Source: Pseudomonadota bacterium (GTDB lineage Bacteria; Pseudomonadota; Gammaproteobacteria; Burkholderiales; Burkholderiaceae_C). From it: a stretch of 64,000 nucleotides of DNA. Position numbers and translations under genes: made by a program. Under the pieces are notes generated by a model. It was not told where the DNA came from, searched no databases, and worked only from the letters and a program-made list of their open reading frames with translations. The stretch is from positions 1 to 64,000 of the forward strand of contig JAJZEB010000001.1 in NCBI GenBank assembly GCA_021805805.1, in the 5' to 3' direction. Of this stretch, positions 35,895 to 45,811 are shown in pieces. The first letter of the stretch is position 1. Every line of letters begins with the position of its first letter.

Positions 35895-38291
35895 TCAGTT
35901 GCGCACCGGCTTGCCGCCTTGCAGCAGGCTCATGATTCGTTCCTGCGTCTTCGGGTGCTCGAGCAGCTTGCAGAAGCGCTCGCGCTCCAGACGCATCAGC
36001 CAGGCCTCGTCGACCAGGCTGCCGGCGTCGACGTCGCCGCCGCACATGACCTCGGCGATCATCACCCCGAGGTGGAAGTCGTGCGCGGTGATCTGGGCGC
36101 CGTCGCGCATGTTGACCAGCTGCGCCTTGATGGTGGCCACGCCGCCGCGACCGGCGACCTTGATCGGCTGCGCCAGCGGCGGCCGCCAGCCCGACTCGGC
36201 CAGCGCGCGGGCCTGGGCGATGGCCACGTGCAGCACTTCGTCCTTGTGCATGACGACCACGTCGTCGTCGCGCAGATAGCCCATGGCGCGCGCTTCCAGC
36301 GCCGACTTGGACACCGCGGCGGTGGCCGGCTGCATGTACAGCTTGCCCAGGAAGGCCATGACGTCGACGTCGGCGCCGGCCTCCGCGGCCAGCTCCGAGG
36401 CGCGCCGCGCCAGGTAGCACAGCCCGCCGCCGCCGGGGATCAGCCCGACGCCGGCTTCGACCAGGCCGATGTAGCTCTCCAGCGCGGCCACGCGGCGCGC
36501 GCAGTGCACGGCGATTTCGCAGCCGCCGCCCAGCGCCAGGCCGCGCACCGCGGCGATCACCGGAACCTGCGCGTAGCGCAGCCGCAGCACCAGGTCCTGC
36601 AGCCGCTTCTCGACCGGCTCGATGGCCGCGGCGCCGCCGGACATGAACGCCGGCAGCATGGCCTGCAGGTCGGCACCGGCCGAGAACGGCTCGCCGGTCT
36701 GCCAGATCACCAGCCCGGAGTAGTCGCGCTCGGCCAGCGCCACCGCGCGCTCGAGCTGCTCGACGATGCTGCCGCCGATGGTGTGCATCTTGGTCTTGAA
36801 GCTGGCCACCAGCACGTCGTCGGCACCCGGTGCGGTCCAGACGCGGATCGACGCGTCCTCGAACACCGTGGTGCCGGCGCTGGCCGGATCGGCCGCGGCC
36901 TCGCCCAGCACACTCTGACCGAACGGCTGGCGCGCCATCACCGGCAGCGCGCGGCGCGGCTTGTAGCAGGCCTGCGCGGCCGACCACGAGCCCTCGGGCT
37001 TGTGCACCGCGTCGATGCTGCCGACCCACTCGGGCAGCGGCGCCGCGCACAGCGCGCGGCCGGCGGCGATGTCCTCGGCGACCCAGGTCGCGATCTGCTT
37101 CCAGCCGGCGGACTGCCAGCTCTCGAACGGGCCTTCGTTCCAGCCGAAGCCCCAGCGGATGGCGAAATCGAGGTCGCGCGCGTTGTCGGCCACGGTGCCC
37201 AGGTGGACCGCGATGTAATGCCACACGTCGCGGAACACGGCCCACAGGAACTGCGCCTGCGGGTTGCTCGACTCGCGCAGCAGCTTGAAGCGCTCGGCGG
37301 CAGGCTTCTTCAGCATGCGCACGACGATCTCGTCGGCCTTGGCGCCGCCGGCGGCGTAGTCGCCGCTGGCCGCGTCGTAGCGCAGGATGTCGCGGCCGAC
37401 CTTCTTGTAGAAGCCGGCGCCGGTCTTCTGCCCCAGCTGGCCCTTGGCGACCAGCGCGGCCAGCGCCGGCGGCGTCGCGTACAGCGCGGCGAACGGGTCG
37501 ACCGCGGCCGGCAGGGTGTCGCGCATGGTGCCGATGACGTGCGCCATGGTGTCGAGGCCGACGACGTCGGCGGTGCGGAAGGTCGCGCTCTTGGCGCGTC
37601 CGAGCTTGGAGCCGGTCAGGTCGTCGACCACGTCGTAGCTCAGGCCGTACTTCTCGGCCTCGTGCATCACGGCCAGGATCGAGAACACGCCGACGCGGTT
37701 GGCGACGAAGTTCGGCGTGTCGAGCGCGCGCACCACGCTCTTGCCCAGGGTGCTGGTGAGGAAGGTCTCGAGCTGGTCGAGCACCTCGGGCCGGGTGGCC
37801 GCGGTCGGGATCAGCTCGACCAGCGGCATGTAGCGCGGCGGGTTGAAGAAGTGCACGCCGCAGTAACGCGAGCGCAGTTCATCGGAGAAACCTTCGGACA
37901 GCGCGGTGATCGACAGCCCGGAGGTGTTGCTGGCGAAAAGCGCGTGCGGCGCCAGGTGCGGCGTGACGCGCTGGTACAGCGCGTGCTTCCAGTCCATGCG
38001 CTCGGCGATGGCCTCGATGACCAGATCGCAGTCGGCCAGCAACGCCAGATCGTCGTCGTAGTTGGCGGCGCGGATCAGCCCGGCCTGGGCCACGTTGCCC
38101 AGCGGCGCCGGGCTGAGCTTCTTCAGGTTGGCGATCGCCTTGTCGACGACGGCATTCTTCGGGCCTTCCTTGGCCGGCAGATCGAACAGGATCACCGGCA
38201 CGCGGGCATTGACGCAGTGGGCCGCGATCTGCGCGCCCATGACGCCGGCGCCGAGCACGGCGACCTGGCGGATCGGAAAACGGGAAGTCAT
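35895..38291 (-). CDS. 3-Hydroxyacyl-CoA dehydrogenase/enoyl-CoA hydratase fusion
   Basis: This 798-residue protein carries out two steps of fatty-acid beta-oxidation. The dehydrogenase comes first: NAD-binding VAVLGAGVMGAQIAAH at the start, then the catalytic region SNTSGLSITALSEGF and HFFNPPRYMPLVELI. A crotonase domain follows in the C-terminal 300 residues, with FSAGADLQAML and AVRGLALGGGCEIAVHC. This order is the reverse of FadB and matches the FadN type. A homologous acyl-CoA dehydrogenase and thiolase flank it. Confidence 0.94.
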   Translation of the reverse strand: MTSRFPIRQVAVLGAGVMGAQIAAHCVNARVPVILFDLPAKEGPKNAVVDKAIANLKKLSPAPLGNVAQAGLIRAANYDDDLALLADCDLVIEAIAERMDWKHALYQRVTPHLAPHALFASNTSGLSITALSEGFSDELRSRYCGVHFFNPPRYMPLVELIPTAATRPEVLDQLETFLTSTLGKSVVRALDTPNFVANRVGVFSILAVMHEAEKYGLSYDVVDDLTGSKLGRAKSATFRTADVVGLDTMAHVIGTMRDTLPAAVDPFAALYATPPALAALVAKGQLGQKTGAGFYKKVGRDILRYDAASGDYAAGGAKADEIVVRMLKKPAAERFKLLRESSNPQAQFLWAVFRDVWHYIAVHLGTVADNARDLDFAIRWGFGWNEGPFESWQSAGWKQIATWVAEDIAAGRALCAAPLPEWVGSIDAVHKPEGSWSAAQACYKPRRALPVMARQPFGQSVLGEAAADPASAGTTVFEDASIRVWTAPGADDVLVASFKTKMHTIGGSIVEQLERAVALAERDYSGLVIWQTGEPFSAGADLQAMLPAFMSGGAAAIEPVEKRLQDLVLRLRYAQVPVIAAVRGLALGGGCEIAVHCARRVAALESYIGLVEAGVGLIPGGGGLCYLARRASELAAEAGADVDVMAFLGKLYMQPATAAVSKSALEARAMGYLRDDDVVVMHKDEVLHVAIAQARALAESGWRPPLAQPIKVAGRGGVATIKAQLVNMRDGAQITAHDFHLGVMIAEVMCGGDVDAGSLVDEAWLMRLERERFCKLLEHPKTQERIMSLLQGGKPVRN

Positions 38292-38328
38292 CGTTGCATC
38301 CTTCGTTGCGAAACGGTTGGAGGGGCTC

Positions 38329-40128
38329 TCAGGCGAACACCGCCTCGGTGTCGAGCAGGTTCTTCACGCCACTGCGCGCGATGCGGATCGCCGCCGCGGT
38401 CTCGGGGTACAGGCGGCCGAAGTAAAAGCGCGCGGTCTGCAGCTTGGCCTCATAGAACGCGCGCTCGCTGGTTCCGCCGGCAAGCGCATCCTGCGCCACC
38501 TGCGCCATGCGCGCAAAGGCGTAGGCGAACACCAGGTGGCCGACCACGCGCAGGTACGGCACCGCGGCGGCGCCGACTTCGTCACGGTTGGCCATGGCCT
38601 TCATGCCCAGCTCCATGGTCAGCTTCTGCACCTTGTCGCCGAGATCTGCCAGCGGATTGACGAACTCCTGCATCGACTCGGACACGCCGTGGACATCGAC
38701 GAATTCGCGAACCACCGCGCCGAACTTCTTCAGCTTGGCGCCGTTGTCCATCAGCACCTTGCGTCCGAGCAGGTCGAGCGCCTGGATGGTGTTGGTGCCT
38801 TCGTAGATCATGTTGATGCGCGCGTCGCGCACGTACTGCTCCATTCCCCATTCACGGATGAAACCGTGGCCGCCGAACACCTGCAGGCATTCGTTGGCCG
38901 CGGCGAAGCCGTTGTCGGTCAGGAACGCCTTGACGATCGGCGTCAGCAGCGCGACCAGGTCGTCGGCATCGGTGCGCTGCTGCGCGTCCGGATGCAGGTG
39001 CGCCTGGTCGAGCAGCAGCGAGACCCAGTAGACCAGGAAGCGCCCGCCTTCGGCCCAGGCGCGCGCGGTCAGCAGCATGCGGCGCACGTCGGGGTGGACC
39101 AGGATCGGGTCGGCCGGCTGCTGCGGCGCCTTCGGCCCGGACAGCGCACGCATCTGCTGGCGCTCGCGGGCGTAGTCGAGCGCGTTCTGCCACGCCACCT
39201 CGGTCAGTCCCAGCGACTGCGAGCCCACGCCCAGGCGGGCGCCGTTCATCATCACGAACATCGCCGCAAGGCCCTTGTTGGGCTCGCCGACCAGCCAGCC
39301 GCGCGCGCCGTCGAGGGTCATCTGGCAGGTCGAGTTGGCGTGGATGCCCATCTTGTGCTCGATTCCCGAGCAGAAGATGCCGTTGCGCGCGCCGGCTTCG
39401 CCGGACGCGTCGGGAACGAACTTCGGCACGACGAACAGCGAAATGCCCTTCGAGCCTTCGGGCGCGTCGGGCAGCTTGGCGAGCACCATGTGCACGATGT
39501 TTTCGGACAGGTCGTGCTCGCCGCTGGAAATGAAGATCTTCTGCCCGCTGACCAGGTAGCTGCCGTCGGCCTGCGGCACCGCCTTGGTGCGGATCAGGCC
39601 CAGGTCGGTGCCGCAATGCGGCTCGGTCAGGCACATGGTGCCGGTCCACTGGCCGCTGGCCAGTTTCGGCAGGTACAGCGCCTTGTGCTGCTCGCTGCCG
39701 TGCGCGCTGAGCAGTTCGACGACGCCGTGCGTCAGCCCCGGGTACATGGTCCAGGCCTGGTTAGCCGCGTTCTGCATTTCGTACACCGCGCTGCCGACCA
39801 GGTGCGGCAGCCCCTGGCCGCCGAACTCGGGCGCGGCGGTCAGCAGCGGCCAGCCGGCCTCGACGTACTGCTCCCAGGCCTGGCGGAAGCCGGCCGGGGT
39901 CGTCACCGCGTGGGTCTCGACGTCGTAATGGCAGCCCTCGGCGTCGCCGCTGGCGTTCAGCGGCAGCAGCACCTCGGCGCAGAACTTGCCGGCCTCTTCG
40001 CAGACCTGGTCGATCAGCTCGGCATCGATGTCGGCGTGCGGTGGAAGCTCGCGCAGCGCCGGCACGACGTCGAGCACTTCGTGCATCACGAAGCGCATGT
40101 CGCGCAGCGGCGGGGTGTAACGTGGCAT
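38329..40128 (-). CDS. Acyl-CoA dehydrogenase (C-terminal-extension type)
   Basis: This 599-residue flavoenzyme makes the trans-2-enoyl-CoA in the first oxidation step. FAD and substrate segments are visible in MCLTEPHCGTDLGLIRT and the GQKIFISSGEHD region. The C-terminal part has QVFGGHGFIREWGMEQYVRDARI with the usual EGTNTIQALDLLGRK and a further extension of about 150 residues. It belongs to the long form found in beta-oxidation operons beside fused dehydrogenases. It is the first enzyme gene after the TetR repressor. Confidence 0.94.
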   Translation of the reverse strand: MPRYTPPLRDMRFVMHEVLDVVPALRELPPHADIDAELIDQVCEEAGKFCAEVLLPLNASGDAEGCHYDVETHAVTTPAGFRQAWEQYVEAGWPLLTAAPEFGGQGLPHLVGSAVYEMQNAANQAWTMYPGLTHGVVELLSAHGSEQHKALYLPKLASGQWTGTMCLTEPHCGTDLGLIRTKAVPQADGSYLVSGQKIFISSGEHDLSENIVHMVLAKLPDAPEGSKGISLFVVPKFVPDASGEAGARNGIFCSGIEHKMGIHANSTCQMTLDGARGWLVGEPNKGLAAMFVMMNGARLGVGSQSLGLTEVAWQNALDYARERQQMRALSGPKAPQQPADPILVHPDVRRMLLTARAWAEGGRFLVYWVSLLLDQAHLHPDAQQRTDADDLVALLTPIVKAFLTDNGFAAANECLQVFGGHGFIREWGMEQYVRDARINMIYEGTNTIQALDLLGRKVLMDNGAKLKKFGAVVREFVDVHGVSESMQEFVNPLADLGDKVQKLTMELGMKAMANRDEVGAAAVPYLRVVGHLVFAYAFARMAQVAQDALAGGTSERAFYEAKLQTARFYFGRLYPETAAAIRIARSGVKNLLDTEAVFA

Positions 40129-40176
40129 GGTTTGCTCCTGTCGTTGGGCAAAGTGGGCAAAGTTGGAAATCGGGAT

Positions 40177-40866
40177 TCAGACTTGGGCCAGGTCGATCAG
40201 CTCGAGGCCGGCGTGCGTCGCGTAGCTGCGCAGCACCCTCGCGTAACCGATCCGCGCCATGCCGATCGACCCGGGCACCTGCAGCAGCCTGGCGTCGTGG
40301 TGCAGCGCCAGGATCAGCCCGTGCAGTTCGAAGACCAGCTGGCGTGCCGGCGTATCGGCGCGCAGATGGCCCGCGGCCACGGCCTGCTGCACCGCGCGCT
40401 GCAGCGCGTCGTGCCAGTCCTGCACCATCTGCACCAGTGCGTCGCGCACCGGGCCGGGGCGGTCGTCGAACTCGACCGCACCGGATATGTAGATGCATCC
40501 GGTCTCGACCTCGCGGCTGACCTGCTGCAGCCAGCGCTCGAACATGGTGTGCAGCCGCGGCAGGCCTCGCGGCTGCTGCAGCGCCGGATAGAACACCTCG
40601 TGCTCGAACAGCACGTGGTAGTGCCGGATGACTGAGATCTGCAATTCCTCGCGCGAACCGAAATGGGCGAAAACACCGGACTTGCTCATGTCCATGCGGT
40701 CGGCCAGGACGCCGATCGACAGCCCCTCGAGTCCGATCCGCCCTGCCATCTGCAGTGCACAGTCGAGAATCGCCGCGCGCGTCTGCCGCCCCTTGCCGGA
40801 GGTCTCGGGCAGGTCGCGCACGGCTGTATCGGGAGCAATTTTGCGGGCCATCGGGTACGAATCCAT
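40177..40866 (-). CDS. TetR family repressor of the beta-oxidation operon
   Basis: This is a 229-residue regulator. The N-terminal helix-turn-helix covers about residues 22-75 (RQTRAAILDCALQMAGRIG, then LADRMDMSKSGVFAHFGSREELQ). The remainder is the TetR ligand domain with YISGAVEFDDRPGPVRDAL. It is 48 bases upstream of the acyl-CoA dehydrogenase gene and co-directional, so it probably represses its own operon until a fatty acyl-CoA binds. ATGs at 40866 and 40851 are both possible. An inverted repeat lies just upstream. Confidence 0.88.
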   Translation of the reverse strand: MDSYPMARKIAPDTAVRDLPETSGKGRQTRAAILDCALQMAGRIGLEGLSIGVLADRMDMSKSGVFAHFGSREELQISVIRHYHVLFEHEVFYPALQQPRGLPRLHTMFERWLQQVSREVETGCIYISGAVEFDDRPGPVRDALVQMVQDWHDALQRAVQQAVAAGHLRADTPARQLVFELHGLILALHHDARLLQVPGSIGMARIGYARVLRSYATHAGLELIDLAQV

Positions 40867-40869
40867 CGA

Positions 40870-40881
40870 ACGAACGGTCGT
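40870..40881. promoter_or_regulatory. Inverted repeat, possible TetR operator
   Basis: ACGA and TCGT face each other across four bases (ACGA-ACGG-TCGT), four bases before the first possible start of the TetR gene. The location fits autorepression. The half-sites are short, so the call is tentative. Confidence 0.3.
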
Positions 40882-40940
40882 ACTATTTCTGAATCCGAGG
40901 CGTTTGTCAACCTCTTCGATGCGGCGCGCGCGGCGCTGGG

Positions 40941-41549
40941 TCAGGCGAGCAACGCGTGCAACGCGGTGTCGGCGTCGGGTGCCGGATGGCCGCGCGCCAC
41001 GCGCAGCAGGCACCCGCCGGCATACGTCATCAACCACTGCGCGCGCTGCGCCGGGTCGGCTTGCAGCGCCTCTTGTTCACGCGCCAGGCGCAGGCTCTGC
41101 CGCAACGCGGCTTCGACGCGCTCGAGGAACTGGTCGACGCGCTGCTGCAAACGCGCGTTCTCGCCGACCAGCGCGTCGCCGGCGAGGACCCGGCACAGGC
41201 CGGGATTGCGCGCACCGAACCCGAGCAGCGCCTGCATCGTGCGGTGCGCCTGCTGCAGGCCCGAAGCATGCTGCGCATGGATCTGGTTGATCAGCCCGAA
41301 CATGCTGTGTTCGATGAAGTCGATCAACGCATCGAACATTTGCGCCTTGCTCGCGAAATGACGGTACAGCGCGGCCTCGGAAACCTGCAGCCGCTGCGCC
41401 AGCGCGGCGGTCGTGATGCGCTCGGCGCCCGCTTCCTCGAGCATGCCGGCCAGGCACTGCAGGATCTGTGCGCGGCGCTCGCCCGGCCTGGGCCGCTTGC
41501 GCAGGGGCACGACCGTGCCCGTTTCCGGATCGACATCGGCGGGTTGCAT
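40941..41549 (-). CDS. slmA: Nucleoid occlusion factor SlmA
   Basis: This is a 202-residue TetR-like DNA-binding protein of the SlmA type, which keeps FtsZ rings from forming over the chromosome. The start RPGERRAQILQCLAGMLEE, the recognition helix VSEAALYRHFASKAQMFDALIDF, and the segment near the middle (SMFGLINQIHA) are family-like. Its place next to argB is conserved in betaproteobacteria. The ATG at 41549 is preferred to one 60 bases upstream because family members begin close to the Arg-rich stretch. Confidence 0.9.
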   Translation of the reverse strand: MQPADVDPETGTVVPLRKRPRPGERRAQILQCLAGMLEEAGAERITTAALAQRLQVSEAALYRHFASKAQMFDALIDFIEHSMFGLINQIHAQHASGLQQAHRTMQALLGFGARNPGLCRVLAGDALVGENARLQQRVDQFLERVEAALRQSLRLAREQEALQADPAQRAQWLMTYAGGCLLRVARGHPAPDADTALHALLA

Positions 41550-41605
41550 AGCGCCCTGATTCTCGCACGGACGCGCGCACGGGATGCCCGCGGCGCGCCC
41601 GGAGA

Positions 41606-42514
41606 TCAATGCGACCGGATCATGGTGCCGTAGGCCTGTTCGCTCAGCACTTCGAGCAGCAGCGCATGCGGAATGCGCCCGTCGATGATGTGCACGCTGT
41701 TGACCCCGGATCGCGCAGCGTCGAGCGCCGAGGCGATTTTCGGCAGCATGCCGCCTGAAATGCTGCCGTCGGCGAACATGTCGTCGATCTCGCGCGCGGT
41801 CAGGTCGGTCAGCAGCTCCCCGGCCTTGTTCAGAACCCCTGGGGTGTTGGTCAGCAGCAGCAGTTTCTCGGCCTTGAGCACTTCGGCCAGCTTGCCCGCG
41901 ACCACGTCGGCGTTGATGTTGTAGTTCTCGTTGTCGGCCCCGAAACCCAGCGGCGAAATGACCGGAATGAACTGGTCGTCCTGCAGCGCCTTGACCACGC
42001 TGGGGTCGATCGACTCGATTTCGCCGACCTGGCCGACATCGTGTTCCAGCGACGGATTCTCGCGGTCACGCATGCGCAGCTTGCGCGCGCGGATCATGCC
42101 GCCGTCGCGCCCGGTCAGGCCCACCGCCTTGCCCCCGGCGACGTTGATCAGGCCGACGATGTCCTGCTGCACCTGACCGGCCAGAACCCACTCGACGACT
42201 TCCATCGTCTCGGCGTCGGTCACGCGCATGCCCTGGATGAACGTTCCCTTCTTGCCGATCTTGGCCAGTGCCTCGTCGATCTGCGGGCCGCCGCCGTGCA
42301 CCACCACCGGGTTCATGCCGACGAGCTTGAGCAGCACCACGTCCTCGGCGAAATCCTGCTGCAGCGCCGGATCGGTCATCGCGTTGCCGCCGTACTTGAT
42401 GACCAGGGTCTTTCCGTGGAAACGGCGGATGTAGGGAAGGGCCTGCGACAGAATCTCGGCTTTGTCGCGCGGGGAGATGTTCGCCAGTTCGGAAGTGGCG
42501 ATGGAGTCGTGCAT
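41606..42514 (-). CDS. argB: Acetylglutamate kinase
   Basis: This 302-residue cytoplasmic kinase carries out the second step of arginine synthesis. Motifs are [26 protein letters not shown], the arginine-sensitive segment [20 protein letters not shown] and [15 protein letters not shown]. The N-terminal helix [16 protein letters not shown] is the form found in enzymes feedback-inhibited by arginine. The start [10 protein letters not shown] at 42514 was chosen because the upstream in-frame ATG is poorly supported. Confidence 0.96.
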   Translation of the reverse strand: MHDSIATSELANISPRDKAEILSQALPYIRRFHGKTLVIKYGGNAMTDPALQQDFAEDVVLLKLVGMNPVVVHGGGPQIDEALAKIGKKGTFIQGMRVTDAETMEVVEWVLAGQVQQDIVGLINVAGGKAVGLTGRDGGMIRARKLRMRDRENPSLEHDVGQVGEIESIDPSVVKALQDDQFIPVISPLGFGADNENYNINADVVAGKLAEVLKAEKLLLLTNTPGVLNKAGELLTDLTAREIDDMFADGSISGGMLPKIASALDAARSGVNSVHIIDGRIPHALLLEVLSEQAYGTMIRSH

Positions 42515-42739
42515 GGCAGTGGTCGCAAGGGTGCCGCGGACGGTGCGCCGCACGACGAATTCTAGGGACAGCCCGCGGCGCCTGATGCAGCGCGCTGTTG
42601 CATGGTCGCAACCACGGCCCGGAGCGCGGGTTCGTGCGCAAGATCATGGAATCCCTGAGCGCGGCCGGGATCCAATGCAGCGACCGGGACCACGATTCCG
42701 GCCGTCCGCTCTTGCTCCAACACATCCAGTGAGTCCACC

Positions 42740-42985
42740 ATGAACAAAACGATCATGATCCTTGCCGCAGCCGCCTTGCTGACACTGGGCGCGTGTCAGA
42801 AATCAACGCCGTCCGGAGAGTCGGCCAGCGCTCCGGCCGCAGTTCCGCAGGCCAGCGAAGCCGCCCCGGCCGCCAGTGAGGCGGCGCCTCCGGCCAGCGA
42901 GGCATCCGCGGCTCCAGCGGCCAGCGGACCGGCTGCCGCCGAGCCGGCAGCGAGCGAAGCGGCTTCCGCCGCGAGCAAGCCCTGA
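42740..42985 (+). CDS. Small Ala/Ser/Pro/Glu-rich lipoprotein
   Basis: This is an 81-residue lipoprotein with the lipobox LTLGAC (Cys19). The rest is low-complexity sequence made of imperfect copies of AASEAAP-like units, ending in AASKP. It has no recognisable domain and is probably unstructured, either a spacer anchored in the membrane or a surface protein. The gene lies divergent from argB across 225 bases. It is 23 bases before the phosphoribosyltransferase gene. Confidence 0.75.
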   Translation: MNKTIMILAAAALLTLGACQKSTPSGESASAPAAVPQASEAAPAASEAAPPASEASAAPAASGPAAAEPAASEAASAASKP

Positions 42986-43008
42986 TTCGGCATGGGGTCG
43001 GGTCCGCG

Positions 43009-43707
43009 ATGCAACTGCATTTCGAAAACCGCGCAGCTGCCGGGCGGGCGCTCGGCGCCGCGCTGCTGGCTCGGGGCCGATGGCACGATCCCCTCGTGCT
43101 GGCGCTGCCGCGCGGCGGCGTTCCGGTTGCGCGCGAGGTTGCCCGTGCGCTGCACGCGCCATGGGACCTGTTGCTGGTGCGCAAGCTCGGCGCTCCGGGC
43201 CAGCCCGAGCTGGCACTGGGCGCACTGGCCGAGGACGGAACGCTCGAGCTGAACCACGCGCTGGTGCGTCAGCTCGGCGTCGACCCGGCCTGGATCGACG
43301 AGGCGGCGCGCACGGCCGCGCGCGAGCTTCGGCGCCGTGCCGGGCTGTGGCGCGGCGCGCGCGAAGCCGCGGTGGCCGCAGGTCGTGACGTCATCGTGGT
43401 CGACGACGGCGTCGCCACCGGGGCCAGCATGCGCGTGGCGCTGCGCGCACTGCGCGCGCAGCACCCGGCACGCATCGTCGCCGCCGCGCCGGTCGCGCCG
43501 CCCGACGTCGACTTCAGCCAACTCGCCGACGCCTTCGTCTGCCTGGCAAGACCGCGCGCGTTCAGCGCGGTTGGCGCGTACTACGCGGATTTCGCGCAGG
43601 TCGACGACGACGCCGTGCGCGAACAGCTCGCCGAAGCGGCGCAGCCGGCCGCCGACGCGCATTCGGGCGCGTCGGCATTCAACCTTCAAGCGGAGTTGCG
43701 ATCATGA
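43009..43707 (+). CDS. Phosphoribosyltransferase-domain protein
   Basis: This is a 232-residue protein with a type I phosphoribosyltransferase fold. It has LALPRGGVPVAREVARAL (the loop before the PRPP site), LVRKLGAPGQPELALGAL, and the PRPP-binding motif VIVVDDGVATGASMRVAL. Such proteins occur alone or fused to hydrolases and their true substrates are often unknown. Its stop overlaps the next start (ATGA), linking it to the CBS protein. The substrate here cannot be named. Confidence 0.85.
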   Translation: MQLHFENRAAAGRALGAALLARGRWHDPLVLALPRGGVPVAREVARALHAPWDLLLVRKLGAPGQPELALGALAEDGTLELNHALVRQLGVDPAWIDEAARTAARELRRRAGLWRGAREAAVAAGRDVIVVDDGVATGASMRVALRALRAQHPARIVAAAPVAPPDVDFSQLADAFVCLARPRAFSAVGAYYADFAQVDDDAVREQLAEAAQPAADAHSGASAFNLQAELRS

Positions 43708-44162
43708 AAGTCAAGGACATCTACACCCGCGGGGCCGTGCACATCCCGCAGACCTGCAATCTGCAGGAAGCTGCCGAGCAGATGCGCCGGCAGCACGTCG
43801 GCGCGCTGGTCGTCACCGACGGCGACGCGGGACTGCTGGGCATCGTCACCGACCGCGACATGGTGCTGCGCGCGCTGGCCGCAGGCGCCTCCCCGCGCGA
43901 CACCCTGGTCGGCGACGTGATGACCAGCGGCACGCTCGGCGTCAGCGAGGATGCCGGACTCGACGACGCGATGCAGGCCATGTCCAGCCACGGCGTGCGT
44001 CGCCTTGCGGTGACCGGAGCCGACGGCCGCGTCCTCGGGATGGTCGCGCTCGACGACCTGATCGAGGCGCAGGGCCGCGAAATCGCCTTGCTCACCAGCA
44101 TCCTGGGCCGCGAACAGCAGCGCGAGCGCAGCGGCAGCGTGCAGTCTCCACTGCACCCCTGA
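43704..44162 (+). CDS. CBS-domain pair protein
   Basis: This is a 152-residue protein made of two CBS domains (about 8-63 and 72-128), each with the T/SDRD or DDL-type end (GIVTDRDMVLRALAAG and GMVALDDLIEAQG). Tandem CBS pairs bind adenosine nucleotides and sense energy state. It is coupled to the phosphoribosyltransferase gene. This class is often found as a general stress protein. A 284-base gap follows it in which I see no gene. Confidence 0.9.
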   Translation: MKVKDIYTRGAVHIPQTCNLQEAAEQMRRQHVGALVVTDGDAGLLGIVTDRDMVLRALAAGASPRDTLVGDVMTSGTLGVSEDAGLDDAMQAMSSHGVRRLAVTGADGRVLGMVALDDLIEAQGREIALLTSILGREQQRERSGSVQSPLHP

Positions 44163-44446
44163 GACCGACCGCGCGCACCGCAGGGAACATCGTGCAGCGG
44201 CGCTCGAGGCATCGGAGCCGGGAAAGCGACGCGAAGCGGCCAGGCCGGTGAGCAACAACTGGTTTCCACGCGGTTGCCGAACATCATGGAAATCGTCGAT
44301 CGCTGCGTCGATACTGGAATCGAACGGGGAACTCTCAGCGTTCCAGAGCCGCTGCGCGCGACGCCCGGGCGATGGCCCGCGGGCCAGGCGGGCTTCGGTG
44401 GCGCCCGTTCAGCATCGGAACGCTGCGATCGAGCGCGGAGCCTGCG

Positions 44447-45736
44447 ATGACACTGATGCCAGAACGTTTTTTCGTCGAACCGACCGCGGCGCGTCTGTCC
44501 GCGCTGCCGCTGCCGTGCGCGGTGCAGCTCCCGGGCGGGCGGCGCATCGGGCCGGCAGCGCCGGTCCTGCGGCTGGTGGTGCGCGACATGCGCGCGCTGC
44601 TGCATCTGGCGCAAGGCGCGATCGGGCGCCTGGCCGAGGACTACGTCGAGGGAAGGCTCGAGATCGAAGGTCGGCTGCGCGACCTGATGGTCGCCGCGCC
44701 GGCGTTGCTCGCCGACGACCCGACGCGCGCCGCGGCGCCGGGGCCGCTGCGCGTGCTGCAACAGGCTTCGCGGCTGCTGTGGGAGCGCACGCACCACAGC
44801 CGCGCGCGCGACGCAGCGCAGATCCAGCGGCATTACGACGTCAGCGACGCGTTCTACGCGTTGTGGCTCGACCCGCGCCGGGTCTACTCGTGTGCGTACT
44901 TTGCGCGCGACGACATGAGCCTGGCGCAGGCGCAGGAGGCCAAGCTCGACCTGATCTGCCGCAAGCTGCTGCTGCGCCCCGGAGAGCGGCTGCTCGACAT
45001 CGGCGCCGGCTGGGGCGGACTGATGCTGTGGGCAGCAGAACACTATGGCGTCGATGCAACCGGAATCACGTTGTCGCGCAACCAGCACGAGTACGTCACC
45101 GAACTGATCGCATCGAAAGGATTGCAGCAGCGTGCGCGGATGTTGCTGCTCGACTACCGCGACGTCGATGAAAGCCGACCGTGGGACAAGATCGCCTCGG
45201 TAGGCATGTGCGAGCACGTCGGACGACCGAACCTGCCGCACTATTTCGCCAAGCTGCGCCGCCTGCTGCGCCCTGGCGGGCTGGTCATGAACCACGGCAT
45301 CACCGCGGGCGGCACCGACAACCCGCAACTGGCTGGCGGCATGGGCGAGTTCATCGAAAAGTACATTTTCCCGGGCGGCCAGCTGGTGCACGCAGCGGTC
45401 ATGCTCGATGCCATGGCGCGCGGCGGCATCGAACCGCTCGACGTCGAATGCCTGCGCCCTCATTACGCACGCACGCTGTGGCACTGGGTCGATGCGCTGG
45501 ATGCGCGCGTCGACGACGCGCGCCGGGTGCTCGGAGCGCACGCCGATCGCGTGATCCGTGCCTACCGGATGTACCTGGCCGGCTCGGCGATGGGATTCGA
45601 GCAGGGCTGGATATCGCTGCACCAGCTGCTCGGCGCACGCGCCGACGGCGCCGACGGCGCGCCCCGGCTACGCGGCGCTCGCAGCGCCTACCCATTCCGG
45701 CGCGACTACATGTACCCGCCCGGGACGGGGCATTGA
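44447..45736 (+). CDS. Cyclopropane-fatty-acyl-phospholipid synthase family methyltransferase
   Basis: This is a 429-residue enzyme that probably adds a methylene group from S-adenosylmethionine to unsaturated membrane lipids. Motifs are HYDVSDAFYALWLDP, YSCAYFARDDMSLAQAQEAK, the SAM loop LLDIGAGWGGLMLWAAEHY, and IASVGMCEHVGRPNLPHYF. The N-terminal 120 residues carry RLAEDYVEGRLEIEG, usual in CFA synthases. It lies two genes before a small heat-shock protein, which fits membrane protection under stress. The exact lipid product is not known. Confidence 0.9.
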   Translation: MTLMPERFFVEPTAARLSALPLPCAVQLPGGRRIGPAAPVLRLVVRDMRALLHLAQGAIGRLAEDYVEGRLEIEGRLRDLMVAAPALLADDPTRAAAPGPLRVLQQASRLLWERTHHSRARDAAQIQRHYDVSDAFYALWLDPRRVYSCAYFARDDMSLAQAQEAKLDLICRKLLLRPGERLLDIGAGWGGLMLWAAEHYGVDATGITLSRNQHEYVTELIASKGLQQRARMLLLDYRDVDESRPWDKIASVGMCEHVGRPNLPHYFAKLRRLLRPGGLVMNHGITAGGTDNPQLAGGMGEFIEKYIFPGGQLVHAAVMLDAMARGGIEPLDVECLRPHYARTLWHWVDALDARVDDARRVLGAHADRVIRAYRMYLAGSAMGFEQGWISLHQLLGARADGADGAPRLRGARSAYPFRRDYMYPPGTGH

Positions 45737-45811
45737 CGCGCGAGCCGCCGTGGCGTGCGTGGGCCGCCTCGGGCGGCGATCCGATCCGAGCCCGCGCATG
45801 AAAGGAACATC

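Noticed and set aside
44163-44446. A gene in the 284-base gap before the CFA-synthase-like gene
   Set aside because: Frames here are only parts of longer shadow frames and have no start with a ribosome site or family similarity.
43721-45622. A 633-codon minus-strand frame opposite the CBS and methyltransferase genes
   Set aside because: The plus-strand frames carry clear family motifs, and the minus frame has none.
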